Shown here in pieces: positions 9,661 through 18,924 of a stretch of DNA of 64,000 bases. The notes beneath the pieces were generated by a model. That model was given only the letters and a program-made list of their open reading frames with translations, ran no database searches and was not told the DNA's origin. Made by a program: the position numbers and the translations under genes. The stretch is from an uncultured Eubacteriaceae bacterium (GTDB lineage: Bacteria; Bacillota; Clostridia; Lachnospirales; CAG-274): contig CAMMIW010000010.1 in NCBI GenBank assembly GCA_946497035.1, positions 18,836-82,835 of the forward strand. The letters are read 5' to 3'. How positions within the stretch are numbered: position 1 is the first letter of the stretch; the number at the start of each line of letters is the position of its first letter.

Positions 9661-10611
9661 TTGGGGAGAAAAGGTATAGGAAATATAATAAAAAAAGCAA
9701 GTAATTCAATAGGAAAAGTTGTAAAAGTAGGTCAACAAGCAATAAAAAAAGTGGGCAATAGTATAAAAGTAGGGTAAAAAGTACAATAGGAAATGCACTA
9801 AAGACAACAAAAAATATAGGTAATAAAATAAAGGATTTAAAAGAAGGTGTAAAAGAATTAGGAGAAAATATACTTGCTAAATTAAAAAATCAAATAAAAG
9901 AGATAAAAGAAAATGGATTTTTTAAAAATGTAGTAGTAGGAAGAGTGATAAAAGGAGCAAAAAGTTATTATATAAAAAGTAAAGAAGAGATTATACAAAC
10001 ATTAAATAAAAAAGGAAAAGGGAAATATGGAAACACAAAATTTAATTAGTTATCAAATAGAGGATTAGAGCTTAGTAAAAAAGGAGGAAAGTTATTAAAG
10101 GATACAAGTAATTATTTGGATAAATCATTAAATCACATGATAAAAGGCAGTTATGCGGGAGATGAAACTACATTATTAGGAACATTAGGAGAAATACTTG
10201 TCGGTTGCGTACTTGGAGTAGGACAAGTAGCAGATATAAGAGAAGTAGTATATGATATTCAAAATTGGGAATTGAAATGGAGCAATGCAGGGGATTTAGT
10301 TTTAGATGCTATAGGATTTATACCTTTAATTGGAGATGTAATAAAAGGAGTAAAAAAATACCATTTAAAGAAATAGGAAATGGTATGAAAAATGGTACTA
10401 ATAACTTTATAAATAAATTTAGCAAAAAAGTAATAAAAGAAACAACAGAAAAATTTTTATCAACAGATAAAATAAATGGTAAGTTTTTTAGAAAAGTTTA
10501 GGTGATGTACTAAATAGCCTAGTAAAAAACTGAAAGACTGTAGATAGTATAATTATAAAATGTCCAATTCCTAATGGAAAAATATACCCAAAAAATTTAT
10601 TGGAGGATTAA
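9661..10611 (+). pseudogene. Broken polymorphic toxin (effector) gene
   Basis: Pieces of one protein can be joined across several lesions. A likely TTG start at 9661 opens a glycine/lysine-rich N-terminus that meets a stop at 9775. The sequence continues in another frame to an in-frame TAG at 10047, resumes in that frame up to an A7 run near 10,351, shifts frame again to 10,501, and the C-terminus (KCPIPNGKIYPKN) is in yet another frame ending at 10,611, with one more TGA at 10,531. The central segment LLGTLGEILVGCVLG, ADIREVVYDIQNW and LDAIGFIPLIGDVIKG resembles the pre-toxin domain of secreted polymorphic toxins. The ribosome site of the following SMI1/KNR4 gene lies inside the last codons, the usual toxin-immunity overlap. 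Confidence 0.6.
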
Positions 10612-10612
10612 C

Positions 10613-11062
10613 ATGTATATAGAAGAGATTAATTTATTAACAAAAGAAATGGCTAAATATGGTGATAAAATAAATAATGGTGTATTAGAAAAAGATTTAA
10701 AATTGTTTGTAGATATTTTTAAAAAAACTTTTAGTGTAATTTTACCTAATGATTATTTAGATTTTTTAAAAAATTTTAATGGAATAGAATTTAATGGGTT
10801 TATTATATATGGTGTTGACAAAAATTTATTAAGTATTAAAACAGATAATCATATAAACGGATTAATAGAATTTAATAATATATTTTATGAAAATGAATAT
10901 CAAAAAAAGTATATATTTTTAGGAGAAAATAATATTAGTTGGTATGTTTATGATATAGAATCAGTTATATATTTTGAATTGGATAACTCATCTGGAACAA
11001 AAATTAATAAATTTGATGATTTTAAAGATATGCTAAAAAGTTTTATTAAAGAAGCTATTTAA
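10613..11062 (+). CDS. SMI1/KNR4 (SUKH, YrhA-like) immunity protein
   Basis: 149 residues. Motifs ILPNDYLDFLKNFNG, then FNGFIIYGVD and a C-terminal YVYDIESVIYFELD with FDDFKDMLKSF, are those of the SUKH superfamily (SMI1/KNR4, YrhA group), the most common immunity family beside polymorphic toxins. The start at 10,613 is chosen because GGAGG ends seven bases upstream; a longer reading frame from 10,574 lacks a ribosome site. It directly follows the remains of its presumed toxin, so it is likely an orphan immunity gene that still gives protection from siblings. Confidence 0.75.
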   Translation: MYIEEINLLTKEMAKYGDKINNGVLEKDLKLFVDIFKKTFSVILPNDYLDFLKNFNGIEFNGFIIYGVDKNLLSIKTDNHINGLIEFNNIFYENEYQKKYIFLGENNISWYVYDIESVIYFELDNSSGTKINKFDDFKDMLKSFIKEAI

Positions 11063-11386
11063 ATTTGGAATATATAAAATAGACCTTCAATGATTTAGAT
11101 ATAGAAAAATTAAGTTATATTTCGGAGTCATTATTGGAGTTATTAGTTGATGGTATCGGATTAGGCATAATATAAATTTTAAAGTATTAAATACATTTTA
11201 GCTATATTGAGAGGAAAATAGGTATTAATATATGATGGATAAAATGAGTAAGAGATAAAAGAAAAAGCAATAGGTTTGCATTTAGAAGAGAATGGACTGT
11301 TAAAAATATTATAAGAAACACAAATATAGATGATAGAATAATAAAGATATAAAAATTAGACCAATAAAAGAATAGGAGTGGAAAAA
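11063..11386 (+). other. Decayed coding remnants between immunity gene and second vgrG
   Basis: About 320 bases without an intact gene. Short open stretches look like protein fragments, for instance about 30 codons from 11,079 reading DLDIEKLSYISESLLELL and another near 11,275 reading FAFRREWTVKNIIRN, each ended by a stop. This fits erosion of a toxin or immunity gene. I see no promoter or stable hairpin. Confidence 0.4.
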
Positions 11387-12823
11387 ATGTTAGATGCAAT
11401 TACATATTTAGATTTAAAAACAAATATTATGAATTTACAAGAATTAATAGATTTTGAAATGAAATACGAAATAAATGAACATTGTTATTGTAATATAATG
11501 GGAATTTTAAAAGAAGAAGATGAAGAATTTTTTGTAAAGCATATAACAGCTTTTAGTCCAATACAAGTTAGGATAGAAAAGGATATACCAATAACAATAT
11601 TTAATGGAATAATACAAAAATCAGAAATAAGGCATATAGGTGGAGTATATTATTTAACATTAAAATGTGTTTCAAATTCATTTAAACTAGATATAAAAAA
11701 GAAAAATCGTTCTTTTCAAGATAAAAATATGACATATAAAAACATAATGGATAAAATAGCAACTGAATATGCACCAAGTCAAATATTAGATTTTGCAACA
11801 GAAGGGGAAAAAATAGAAAAATTAATTTTACAGTATGAAGAAACAGACTGGGAATTTATAAAAAGATTAGCATCAAGGTTTAATGTAGGGATAATACCAC
11901 TAGGAGCAGATGATGGAGCAAATATAATATTTGGTATAAAAAATGGGAAAGACGTTGGCAATATAGAAGAATATGAATACACATTAGAAAAAGATATAAA
12001 AAATTATCTTATATCAAAGGAAAATTATAATGAAAGTTTGTCAGAGCTTGATAGTATAAGATTTAAGATAGAAACAATAGAAAATTTAGATGTTTATAGT
12101 AGAATAAAATATCAAGGTTTTGATTTATTTATAAGCAAAAAAATAGCTTTTTTAAAAGATGGTATATTAAATTTTGAATATGAGCTATGTAATAAAAAAG
12201 GATTAACTAGAGATAGATTTTATAATGATAAAATAATAGGTCTTTCTATAAAAGGAAAAGTGTTAAAATCAATACAAGATAGAATAAAAGTACATTTAGA
12301 TATAGATGAAAACCAAGATGAAAAAACTAGTTGGGAGTTCTTATATTCAACAATGTATACAGCGGAAGGTAATAGCGGTTGGTATTGTATGCCTGAAATA
12401 GATGATACAGTATATATATATTTTCCAACAAAAGAAGAAAGTGAAGCAGTTGGTATAAGCTCATTAAGAATTGGAGATAAAGGAACGGATAAAATAAATG
12501 ATCCAACTATAAAATATTTTAGGACGATAGATGGAAAAGAAATAAAATTTTCACCAGATGAAATATTAATAACTTGTATAAATGGAAAAGATAAAGAAAC
12601 AGGAGAAGATAGAGTAATATATATAAAAATGAACCAAAATACAGGTATAGAAATAATAAGCACAGAGCCAATTTCTTTAAAAAGTGAAAAAGAAATAAAA
12701 ATAGAAGCAGAAGAAAAAATAGAAATATTAGCAGGGGAACAAATAAAAATGAACTGTAAGAGAAGCCAAATAAAGGTTGATTATGCAGTAGATATAAGAG
12801 GACCAGAAGTTAGAATAAATTAA
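11387..12823 (+). CDS. VgrG / phage late-control-D-like spike protein, copy 2
   Basis: 478 residues, paralogous to the protein at 6502: shared SFQDKNMTYKNIM, EETDWEFIKRLASRFN, KVHLDIDENQDE and TAEGNSGWYCMPEI. The hub part is more conserved than the C-terminal spike, which here has the repeating pattern EKEIKIEAEEKIEILAGEQIKM cut into short strands. AGGAG lies eight bases upstream of the ATG at 11,387, which is preferred to the GTG at 11,378 that overlaps the ribosome site. It has no intact effector gene downstream, only eroded sequence, so its payload has probably been lost. Confidence 0.75.
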   Translation: MLDAITYLDLKTNIMNLQELIDFEMKYEINEHCYCNIMGILKEEDEEFFVKHITAFSPIQVRIEKDIPITIFNGIIQKSEIRHIGGVYYLTLKCVSNSFKLDIKKKNRSFQDKNMTYKNIMDKIATEYAPSQILDFATEGEKIEKLILQYEETDWEFIKRLASRFNVGIIPLGADDGANIIFGIKNGKDVGNIEEYEYTLEKDIKNYLISKENYNESLSELDSIRFKIETIENLDVYSRIKYQGFDLFISKKIAFLKDGILNFEYELCNKKGLTRDRFYNDKIIGLSIKGKVLKSIQDRIKVHLDIDENQDEKTSWEFLYSTMYTAEGNSGWYCMPEIDDTVYIYFPTKEESEAVGISSLRIGDKGTDKINDPTIKYFRTIDGKEIKFSPDEILITCINGKDKETGEDRVIYIKMNQNTGIEIISTEPISLKSEKEIKIEAEEKIEILAGEQIKMNCKRSQIKVDYAVDIRGPEVRIN

Positions 12824-13063
12824 AAAGCTTATGTAAATATTAATTTATTTTATTATATAAATTTAAAATATATGTAAGGTAAATAACACATTATCTTAGG
12901 ATATAGCCAAAGTTTCAAGCTTTTCAAATAAATAAAATATTAAAAAGTTACTTTAAAGTATTTTGTATTTATTATATGGTAAGAAAAAAGAAACCTTGAA
13001 AAAATGTATGAAGATACTTGGAAATGTCAAACAAAAAAACCTAATGGTTATGAAGAATAAAAA
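12824..13063 (+). other. Eroded sequence downstream of the second vgrG
   Basis: No intact gene. A C-terminal fragment is readable near 12,991-13,060 (NLEKMYEDTWKC then KKPNGYEE and a stop), probably the tail of a lost effector or immunity protein. The rest is AT-rich and carries stops in every frame. Confidence 0.35.
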
Positions 13064-13098
13064 AAGTTTAACATGCTAGGGCATAGCCCTAGCTGTTT
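13064..13098. terminator. Terminator between the VgrG island and uvrC
   Basis: GCTAGGGC and GCCCTAGC form an eight-bp GC-rich stem with an ATA loop. An A-run lies on the left and TGTTTTTT on the right, so it acts best for rightward transcripts but can serve the convergent uvrC too. It overlaps the last codons of uvrC. Confidence 0.7.
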
Positions 13099-14942
13099 TT
13101 TCTAAAAAAGGTATATATAGATTGGGCAACTTTTTGGTTTATACTTTCTACTTGTAATAATTGTTCAATAGAGGCATTTTTTATTTTGTCTATAGAGCCA
13201 AAATGTTTTAATAAATCTTTTTTTCTTTTTTCTCCTATACCATCTATTTCATCTAATATAGAATGTATAATAACTTTTTCTCTAGATTTTCTGTGAAATT
13301 CTATTGCAAATCTGTGAACTTCGTCTTGTATTCTTGTTATTAGCTTAAAACCTTCAGAGGTTTTTTTAAGCTCAATTTCTTTATTGTTAAATAATAAACC
13401 TCTAGTTTTATGGTTATTATCTTTTACCATACCGCATATTAAAATATTTAAGTTTAATGTTTTTAATACTTTTTCAACAGCATTAATTTGCCCTTTACCA
13501 CCGTCTAAAAATATTATATCTGGCAGTTTATTAAACTTTCCATTTATACTATTTTCTTCTGTTTCTTTTATATATCTTAAAAATCTTCTTTGTATTACTT
13601 CTTGCATACTTGCATAGTCGTTAGCACCACTAACATATTTTATTTTAAACTTTCTATAATCTGTTCTTAAAGGTTTGCCATCTTCAAAAACAACCATAGA
13701 GCCAACAGAATCTATACCTTGTATATTAGATATATCATATGCTTCTATTCTTTTTAAATATGTTTTTATACCAAGAGATTTAGAAATTTCTTCTAATGCA
13801 CCAATAGTTTTTTGTTTTTCTTTTTTTATTCTATCGCCAAAACGTTCAAGGCTTATTAAAGCATTTTGATAAGCCATTTCAACAAGCTTATGTTTTTCAC
13901 CTTTTTTAGGTGTGTTAATAAAAACTTTTTGTTCTTTTATAGTGGATAACCATTTTTCTATAGTTTCTTTATCTTCTATATCTTCTTGTAAAAGTATTTC
14001 TTTAGGTATAAAAGGTGTGCCACTATAAAATTGTTTAATAAAATCTTCCATAAGCTTACTTCTAGTTAAATATTCAACATTGTTAAATAAAAAATGTTCT
14101 CTTCCAACAATTTTACCACCTCTAACAAAAAATATTTGAAACATAGCTTCAAAATCTGATCTAGCAAAGGCTATAATATCTTTATCATCTGTGTTTATAT
14201 TTTCTACTAGTTGGCTTTCTTCTAATTTTTTTATAGCGAAAATTTTATCTCTTATCTCAGATGCTTTTTCAAATTGTAAATTTTCAGAAAAATGTAACAT
14301 TTGTTTTTCTAGGTTACATATTATTTCTTTATGTTTTCCACTAAAAAAATCTATTATATCATTAATAAATTTGTTGTATTCTTCTTCGGATATGTGATAA
14401 TTGCACGGAGCAGAACATTTACCTATATGATAATTAAGGCAAGGCCTTTTTTTACCTAAATCTTTAGGAAATTTTAAATGACAAGTCCTTATAGGAAATA
14501 TATTATGAATAATCTCTACACTTTCTTTTAAAAGAAGACTATTAGTAAAAGGTCCAAAATATTTTGCTTTATCATTAATATGTTTTCTAGTAATATAAAC
14601 TTTAGGAAACATTTCATTAGTTGTTATTTTTACATAAGGGTAAGTTTTGTCATCTTTTAACCTAATATTATATTTAGGATCATATTTTTTTATAAGGTTA
14701 TTTTCTAAAATTAAAGCTTCTACTTCGGTATTTGTTATAATATATTCAAATTTTGCTATTTTTTTTACCATACTTAAAACTTTAAAAGAGTTTTTTGTGC
14801 CACTATCTGTAAAATATTGTCTAATTCTATTTTTTAATATTTTTGCTTTGCCTACATATATAACAATATCATCTTTATCAAACATTAAATATACACCAGG
14901 TTTTTCTGGAATTTTTTTAAGTTCTTCTTCTATATTAAACAA
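13089..14942 (-). CDS. uvrC: Excinuclease ABC subunit C
   Basis: 617 residues, the normal UvrC length. It makes both incisions in nucleotide excision repair together with UvrA and UvrB. Visible in order: the GIY-YIG nuclease (PGVYLMFDK, VIYVGKAK, residues 10-95), the cysteine-rich PCLNYHIGKCSAPC segment, the UVR motif near residue 205 (ASEIRDKIFAIKKLEES), the RNase H-like C-terminal nuclease (AYDISNIQG, PDIIFLDGGKGQINAV) and a helix-hairpin-helix at the end. The start is TTG with AGGAGG seven bases upstream. It is a single gene facing the VgrG island. Confidence 0.97.
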   Translation of the reverse strand: MFNIEEELKKIPEKPGVYLMFDKDDIVIYVGKAKILKNRIRQYFTDSGTKNSFKVLSMVKKIAKFEYIITNTEVEALILENNLIKKYDPKYNIRLKDDKTYPYVKITTNEMFPKVYITRKHINDKAKYFGPFTNSLLLKESVEIIHNIFPIRTCHLKFPKDLGKKRPCLNYHIGKCSAPCNYHISEEEYNKFINDIIDFFSGKHKEIICNLEKQMLHFSENLQFEKASEIRDKIFAIKKLEESQLVENINTDDKDIIAFARSDFEAMFQIFFVRGGKIVGREHFLFNNVEYLTRSKLMEDFIKQFYSGTPFIPKEILLQEDIEDKETIEKWLSTIKEQKVFINTPKKGEKHKLVEMAYQNALISLERFGDRIKKEKQKTIGALEEISKSLGIKTYLKRIEAYDISNIQGIDSVGSMVVFEDGKPLRTDYRKFKIKYVSGANDYASMQEVIQRRFLRYIKETEENSINGKFNKLPDIIFLDGGKGQINAVEKVLKTLNLNILICGMVKDNNHKTRGLLFNNKEIELKKTSEGFKLITRIQDEVHRFAIEFHRKSREKVIIHSILDEIDGIGEKRKKDLLKHFGSIDKIKNASIEQLLQVESINQKVAQSIYTFFRKNS

Positions 14943-15169
14943 AAATAAACCTCCTGTTATTTTAATTAAAATATTTATTTTATTATTATAACATAGTTAT
15001 TTTATATTTAAAATATATATAATATTTTAAAATATTACTTGTATGATAAAAAATATTGTTTATTATTTGTGAAAATATTTTTTATAGCTTAAAATGTAAT
15101 AATTAATCTATAGTTTTTATATAAACTAAAATAATTATTTTATAATAATATTTATTTATAAGAAATTAA

Positions 15170-15198
15170 TTGATTTGTTTAAAAATAATTGATATAAT
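15170..15198 (+). promoter_or_regulatory. Sigma-A promoter of the tsaD operon
   Basis: TTGATT at 15,170, a 17-base spacer and TATAAT at 15,193-15,198, 38 bases before the tsaD start. The rest of the 290-base gap to uvrC is AT-rich with no other recognisable signal. Confidence 0.6.
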
Positions 15199-15235
15199 AA
15201 TAAAACAAATTAACTAGTTTAGAAAGGATATAATA

Positions 15236-16273
15236 ATGGAGGAAAAACAAAAAGATATAATTATATTAGCTATAGAAAGTTCTTGTGATGAGACGTCTAT
15301 TGCCGTTGTAAAAAATGGTAGAGAAGTTTTATCTAATATAATATCTTCTCAAATAGATACACATAAATTTTTTGGAGGCGTTGTGCCTGAGATAGCATCA
15401 AGAAAGCACATAGAAGTTATAGATATAGTTTTAGATGAAGCTTTAAAACAAGCTAATAAAACTTTGGCAGATATAGATGCTATTGCTGTTACATATGGTC
15501 CAGGGCTTGTTGGCGCGCTTTTAGTTGGTGTGAGCTATGCAAAATCTTTAGCATATACATTGAAAAAACCGCTTATACCAGTCCATCATATAGAAGGCCA
15601 CATATATGCAAATTATATAGATAATAAAGAGCTACAACCACCTTTTATAAGCCTTGTTATATCTGGTGGACATACACATATAGTTTATGTAGAAGACTAT
15701 GGAAAATTTAAAATATTAGGAAAAACAAGAGATGATGCTTGTGGCGAAGCATTTGATAAAGTAGCAAGGACAATAGGTCTTAGTTATCCAGGAGGGCCTG
15801 AAATAGATAAGCTTGCAAAAATGGGAGATAAAAATGCTATACCATTACCGCGTGTAATGATTGATACAGATGATTATGATTTTAGCTTTAGCGGTTTAAA
15901 ATCGGCAGTTTTAAATTTTGTTAATAAAAGTAAAATGACAAACATATCATTTAAAAATGAAGATTTAGCAGCATCTTTTCAACAAGCTGTGGCAGATGTT
16001 TTAGTTTTTAAAACAATAAAAGCTTGTAAAGATACAGGCTTAAAAACTTTAACATTAGCAGGAGGTGTTTCTGCAAATTCTTTTATAAGAGAAACTGTGA
16101 AAGAGGCTTGTGATAAAGAAAATATAAAGCTTTCTATACCTAGCTTAAAGCTTTGCACAGATAATGCGGCTATGATAGGTTGTGCTGGTTATTATGAATA
16201 TTTAAAAGGAAACTTTGCTACTTTAGATTTAAACGCTTATCCTAATTTAAAATTAGATAATATTGCAATGTAA
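15236..16273 (+). CDS. tsaD: tRNA threonylcarbamoyladenosine transferase subunit TsaD
   Basis: 345 residues, full length. With TsaB and TsaE it transfers the threonylcarbamoyl group to A37 of ANN-decoding tRNAs. The ASKHA fold is evident: [10 protein letters not shown] at the N-terminus, [13 protein letters not shown], the metal ligands in HHIEGH (near residue 118), SGGHTHIV, and the adenosine loop LAGGVSANS, ending with CTDNAAMIG. It heads an apparent operon with thioredoxin, a CcdA-TlpA fusion and thymidine kinase, with gaps of about 15-25 bases. That grouping looks like convenience rather than a pathway. Confidence 0.97.
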   Translation: MEEKQKDIIILAIESSCDETSIAVVKNGREVLSNIISSQIDTHKFFGGVVPEIASRKHIEVIDIVLDEALKQANKTLADIDAIAVTYGPGLVGALLVGVSYAKSLAYTLKKPLIPVHHIEGHIYANYIDNKELQPPFISLVISGGHTHIVYVEDYGKFKILGKTRDDACGEAFDKVARTIGLSYPGGPEIDKLAKMGDKNAIPLPRVMIDTDDYDFSFSGLKSAVLNFVNKSKMTNISFKNEDLAASFQQAVADVLVFKTIKACKDTGLKTLTLAGGVSANSFIRETVKEACDKENIKLSIPSLKLCTDNAAMIGCAGYYEYLKGNFATLDLNAYPNLKLDNIAM

Positions 16274-16296
16274 AATTGAGATTGGAAGTGAACTAT

Positions 16297-16611
16297 ATGA
16301 TAATTGATATTTTAAACAGTAATTATGATGAATATGTAACCAATAATAAAAATTTTGTAATTTTAGATTTTGGGGCTACAAATTGTGCTCCATGTAAAAT
16401 TTTAAATAATATATTAGAAGAAATTGACAAACAATATGAAAATATAACGATAGGAAAAATAAATATCGAAGAAAATATAGATATAGCAGTTAAATTTGGT
16501 ATAATGTCTGTTCCTGCTATAGTTTTTATAAAAGATAATAAAATTATAGAAAAAGTGAATGGTCTAAAAGATAAACAATATATAGAAAAAGTAATTGAAA
16601 AAAATAAATAG
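16297..16611 (+). CDS. Thioredoxin with a CAPC active site
   Basis: 104 residues with the thioredoxin fold: FVILDFGATNCAPCKIL holds the redox motif C-A-P-C instead of the usual C-G-P-C, and the cis-proline is in MSVPAIVFI. The start at 16,297 has GGAAGTG six bases upstream; an earlier in-frame TTG at 16,276 would abut tsaD without a site. It sits immediately before a membrane thiol transporter, so it is a good candidate for the cytoplasmic reductant that feeds it. The Gly-to-Ala change in the motif would be expected to alter the redox potential; that is inference. Confidence 0.85.
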   Translation: MIIDILNSNYDEYVTNNKNFVILDFGATNCAPCKILNNILEEIDKQYENITIGKINIEENIDIAVKFGIMSVPAIVFIKDNKIIEKVNGLKDKQYIEKVIEKNK

Positions 16612-16625
16612 AAAGGGGTAAAAAA

Positions 16626-17978
16626 ATGATAAGCAATTTAGAATTTTCTCAACATATAAGTTTTATAATTGTATTTTTAGAGGGAATAATATCTTTTTTA
16701 TCGCCTTGCATAATACCAATAATACCAGTTTATATAACCTATTTAGCAGGAAATGCAAGAAAGGTATTAGATGATGGAACAATAGTATATAACAGAAAAA
16801 AGGTATTTTTCCATACATTATGTTTTACAATAGGTATAAGCTGTACTTTTTTTATATTAGGTATTTCTTTCTATTCTTTAGGACAATTTTTTAATGAGCA
16901 CCAAATTTTATTTACTAGAATAGGCGGTATAATAATTATATTAATGGGGCTTTTTCAATTAGGCATTTTTGATTTTAAATTTTTACAAAAAGAAAGAAAA
17001 ATTAATTTTGACATAAGTAGAAAAGAAGTAAATCCATTTTTAGCCTTTGTAATGGGCTTTACATTTAGCTTTGCTTGGACACCTTGTGTAGGCCCTGCTT
17101 TATCATCAGTATTAATATTAGCATCTAGCGCAGAAAATGCTTTAAAAGGTAATGGGTTAATATTAGTATATTCTTTAGGTTTTATATTACCATTTTTGTT
17201 ATTAGGTTTATTTACATCAAAAGTATTAAATTTCTTTAAAAATAATCAAAAATTAATAAAATATACAGTAAAATTAAGCGGTGTTTTATTAGTTGTAATA
17301 GGTATAATGACATTTACAGGTTATATGAACGGTATATCAAAATATTTAAACCAATATACTATAACAAACCAAAATAATAAAACAGATGTTGATGAAAATA
17401 AACAATTAGAAGAAACTAAAGAACAGACTACAGAAAATGTAACATCAGAAGAAACAGGTGAACAAAATAATGTAGATACAGATGAGCTAACAGATGCCTT
17501 TGATTTTACACTTATAGATCAATATGGCAATAAACATACTTTATCAGATTACAAAGGCAAAGTTGTATTTTTAAATTTTTGGGCAACTTGGTGCAATCCT
17601 TGTTTAATAGAAATGCCACATATAGAGGAGCTTTATGCCGAATATGGATATAACAAAGAAGATGTAGTTATATTAGGTGTTGCTAATCCATCATCAGAAG
17701 AATATCCTCATAATAGTGATGTTTCTAAAGAAGAGATAAAACAATTTATTAAAGACAAAGGTTATACGTTTCCTATAGTTTTTGATGAAACAGGGGAAGT
17801 GTTAAGTAATTATTTCGTTAGGGCATTTCCTACTACATTTATGATCAATAAAGATGGCAAAATATATGGATATGTATCTGGAACTCTTACAAAAGATATA
17901 ATGAAAAATATTATAACTCAAACTTTAGATAGCACAAAAAGTGATTTAGAAAAAACTGAAGAAACAACAAAAAACTAA
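16626..17978 (+). CDS. CcdA-type thiol transporter fused to a TlpA-like thioredoxin domain
   Basis: 450 residues. Residues 1 to about 240 form six hydrophobic helices of the CcdA/DsbD-beta family, with the two functional cysteines in FLSPCIIPIIPVY and FAWTPCVGPALSS. An acidic, threonine-rich linker (about 245-290) leads to an extracytoplasmic TlpA-like domain with NFWATWCNPCLIEMPHIEE (C-N-P-C near residue 322) and cis-proline in RAFPTTFMI. The protein should carry electrons from cytoplasmic thioredoxin, probably the gene just upstream, across the membrane to its own outer domain, for example for methionine sulfoxide reductase or disulfide repair. The fusion replaces two separate proteins. Confidence 0.9.
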   Translation: MISNLEFSQHISFIIVFLEGIISFLSPCIIPIIPVYITYLAGNARKVLDDGTIVYNRKKVFFHTLCFTIGISCTFFILGISFYSLGQFFNEHQILFTRIGGIIIILMGLFQLGIFDFKFLQKERKINFDISRKEVNPFLAFVMGFTFSFAWTPCVGPALSSVLILASSAENALKGNGLILVYSLGFILPFLLLGLFTSKVLNFFKNNQKLIKYTVKLSGVLLVVIGIMTFTGYMNGISKYLNQYTITNQNNKTDVDENKQLEETKEQTTENVTSEETGEQNNVDTDELTDAFDFTLIDQYGNKHTLSDYKGKVVFLNFWATWCNPCLIEMPHIEELYAEYGYNKEDVVILGVANPSSEEYPHNSDVSKEEIKQFIKDKGYTFPIVFDETGEVLSNYFVRAFPTTFMINKDGKIYGYVSGTLTKDIMKNIITQTLDSTKSDLEKTEETTKN

Positions 17979-17996
17979 AAATAATAGGAGATAAAA

Positions 17997-18602
17997 ATGG
18001 CAAAGTTATATTTTAAATATGGCACTATGGATGCATCTAAATCGGCAGATCTTTTAATGACAGCACATAAATATGAAAATCAAGATAAAAATATTATATG
18101 TCTTAGATCTAATTTAGATACAAGAACAGAAGATGGATATATAGAAAGTAGAGCTTTAACTTACAAACATAAATGCTTTTGTTTTGATAACAAGACAAAT
18201 TTATATAAATTTATAGAAGAAAAATCAGATCAAAAAATAAATTGTATATTAATAGACGAAGCACAATTTTTAACTAAACAACAAGTTATTGAGCTTACAG
18301 AAATAGTTGATTTTTTAAAAATACCTGTTATATGCTATGGACTTAAAAATAGCTACATAAAAGGAGAGCTATTTGAAGGCTCAAAGGCTTTATTATATTT
18401 TGCAGATAGCATACAAGAGATAAAAAGTGTTTGTCATTTTTGTGATAAAAAAGCTACAATGAATTTAAGAATAAAAAATGGAAAGCCTGTTTTAACCTCT
18501 GAAACAGGTAACACAGTTGTAATAGGAGATATAGAAGAAGGTGAAGATTATTTTATATCAACTTGTAGAAAACATTATTTTAAGCCATTATTAAATAAAT
18601 GA
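17997..18602 (+). CDS. tdk: Thymidine kinase, type II
   Basis: 201 residues. It phosphorylates thymidine in the salvage pathway. The Walker A-like loop reads KYGTMDASKSADLL, with A-S-K-S where most members have S-G-K-S; the Lys and Ser are kept. Walker B is CILIDEAQFL. The zinc-binding CHFCDKKA and a later CRKHYF are present, and the lasso region is intact. The ATG follows AGGAG. It is last in the tsaD operon and followed by a good hairpin terminator. The variant loop may be normal for this clade. Confidence 0.92.
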   Translation: MAKLYFKYGTMDASKSADLLMTAHKYENQDKNIICLRSNLDTRTEDGYIESRALTYKHKCFCFDNKTNLYKFIEEKSDQKINCILIDEAQFLTKQQVIELTEIVDFLKIPVICYGLKNSYIKGELFEGSKALLYFADSIQEIKSVCHFCDKKATMNLRIKNGKPVLTSETGNTVVIGDIEEGEDYFISTCRKHYFKPLLNK

Positions 18603-18610
18603 TTTATTAA

Positions 18611-18657
18611 GTTGTATAACATTTTGGTGAGAGCTAAAAGGTTATACGACTTTTTTT
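18611..18657 (+). terminator. Terminator of the tsaD-tdk operon
   Basis: GTTGTATAAC pairs with GTTATACGAC (one G-U pair) across a 20-base loop and is followed by seven T residues. The 265 bases after it, up to the next gene, are AT-rich without other features. Confidence 0.85.
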
Positions 18658-18924
18658 ATTAAAATTTTTGATTATTTTTTAATATTTGGGTTTAAATGAA
18701 CAACAAGGTTTAAGGTATATTAAAGATGTTTTTTAATAATGTGGAATAATATAATAATTACTAAAAAATAATTTAATATCATAAGCTATTTTTATGAAAT
18801 GATTTAGACAATTATTATAATTAAAATATTGTAAATTTATATAATATATATTATACTAAATTATATAAGGAATATTTTTATTATATATATAAATATAAAT
18901 ATTTACAATTTTAAGGAGAAAAAA

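Noticed and set aside
11202..11399. Minus-strand 65-codon hydrophobic frame in the eroded region before the second vgrG.
   Set aside because: AT-rich chance frame rich in Phe and Leu without ribosome site; it overlaps the ribosome site of the true vgrG.
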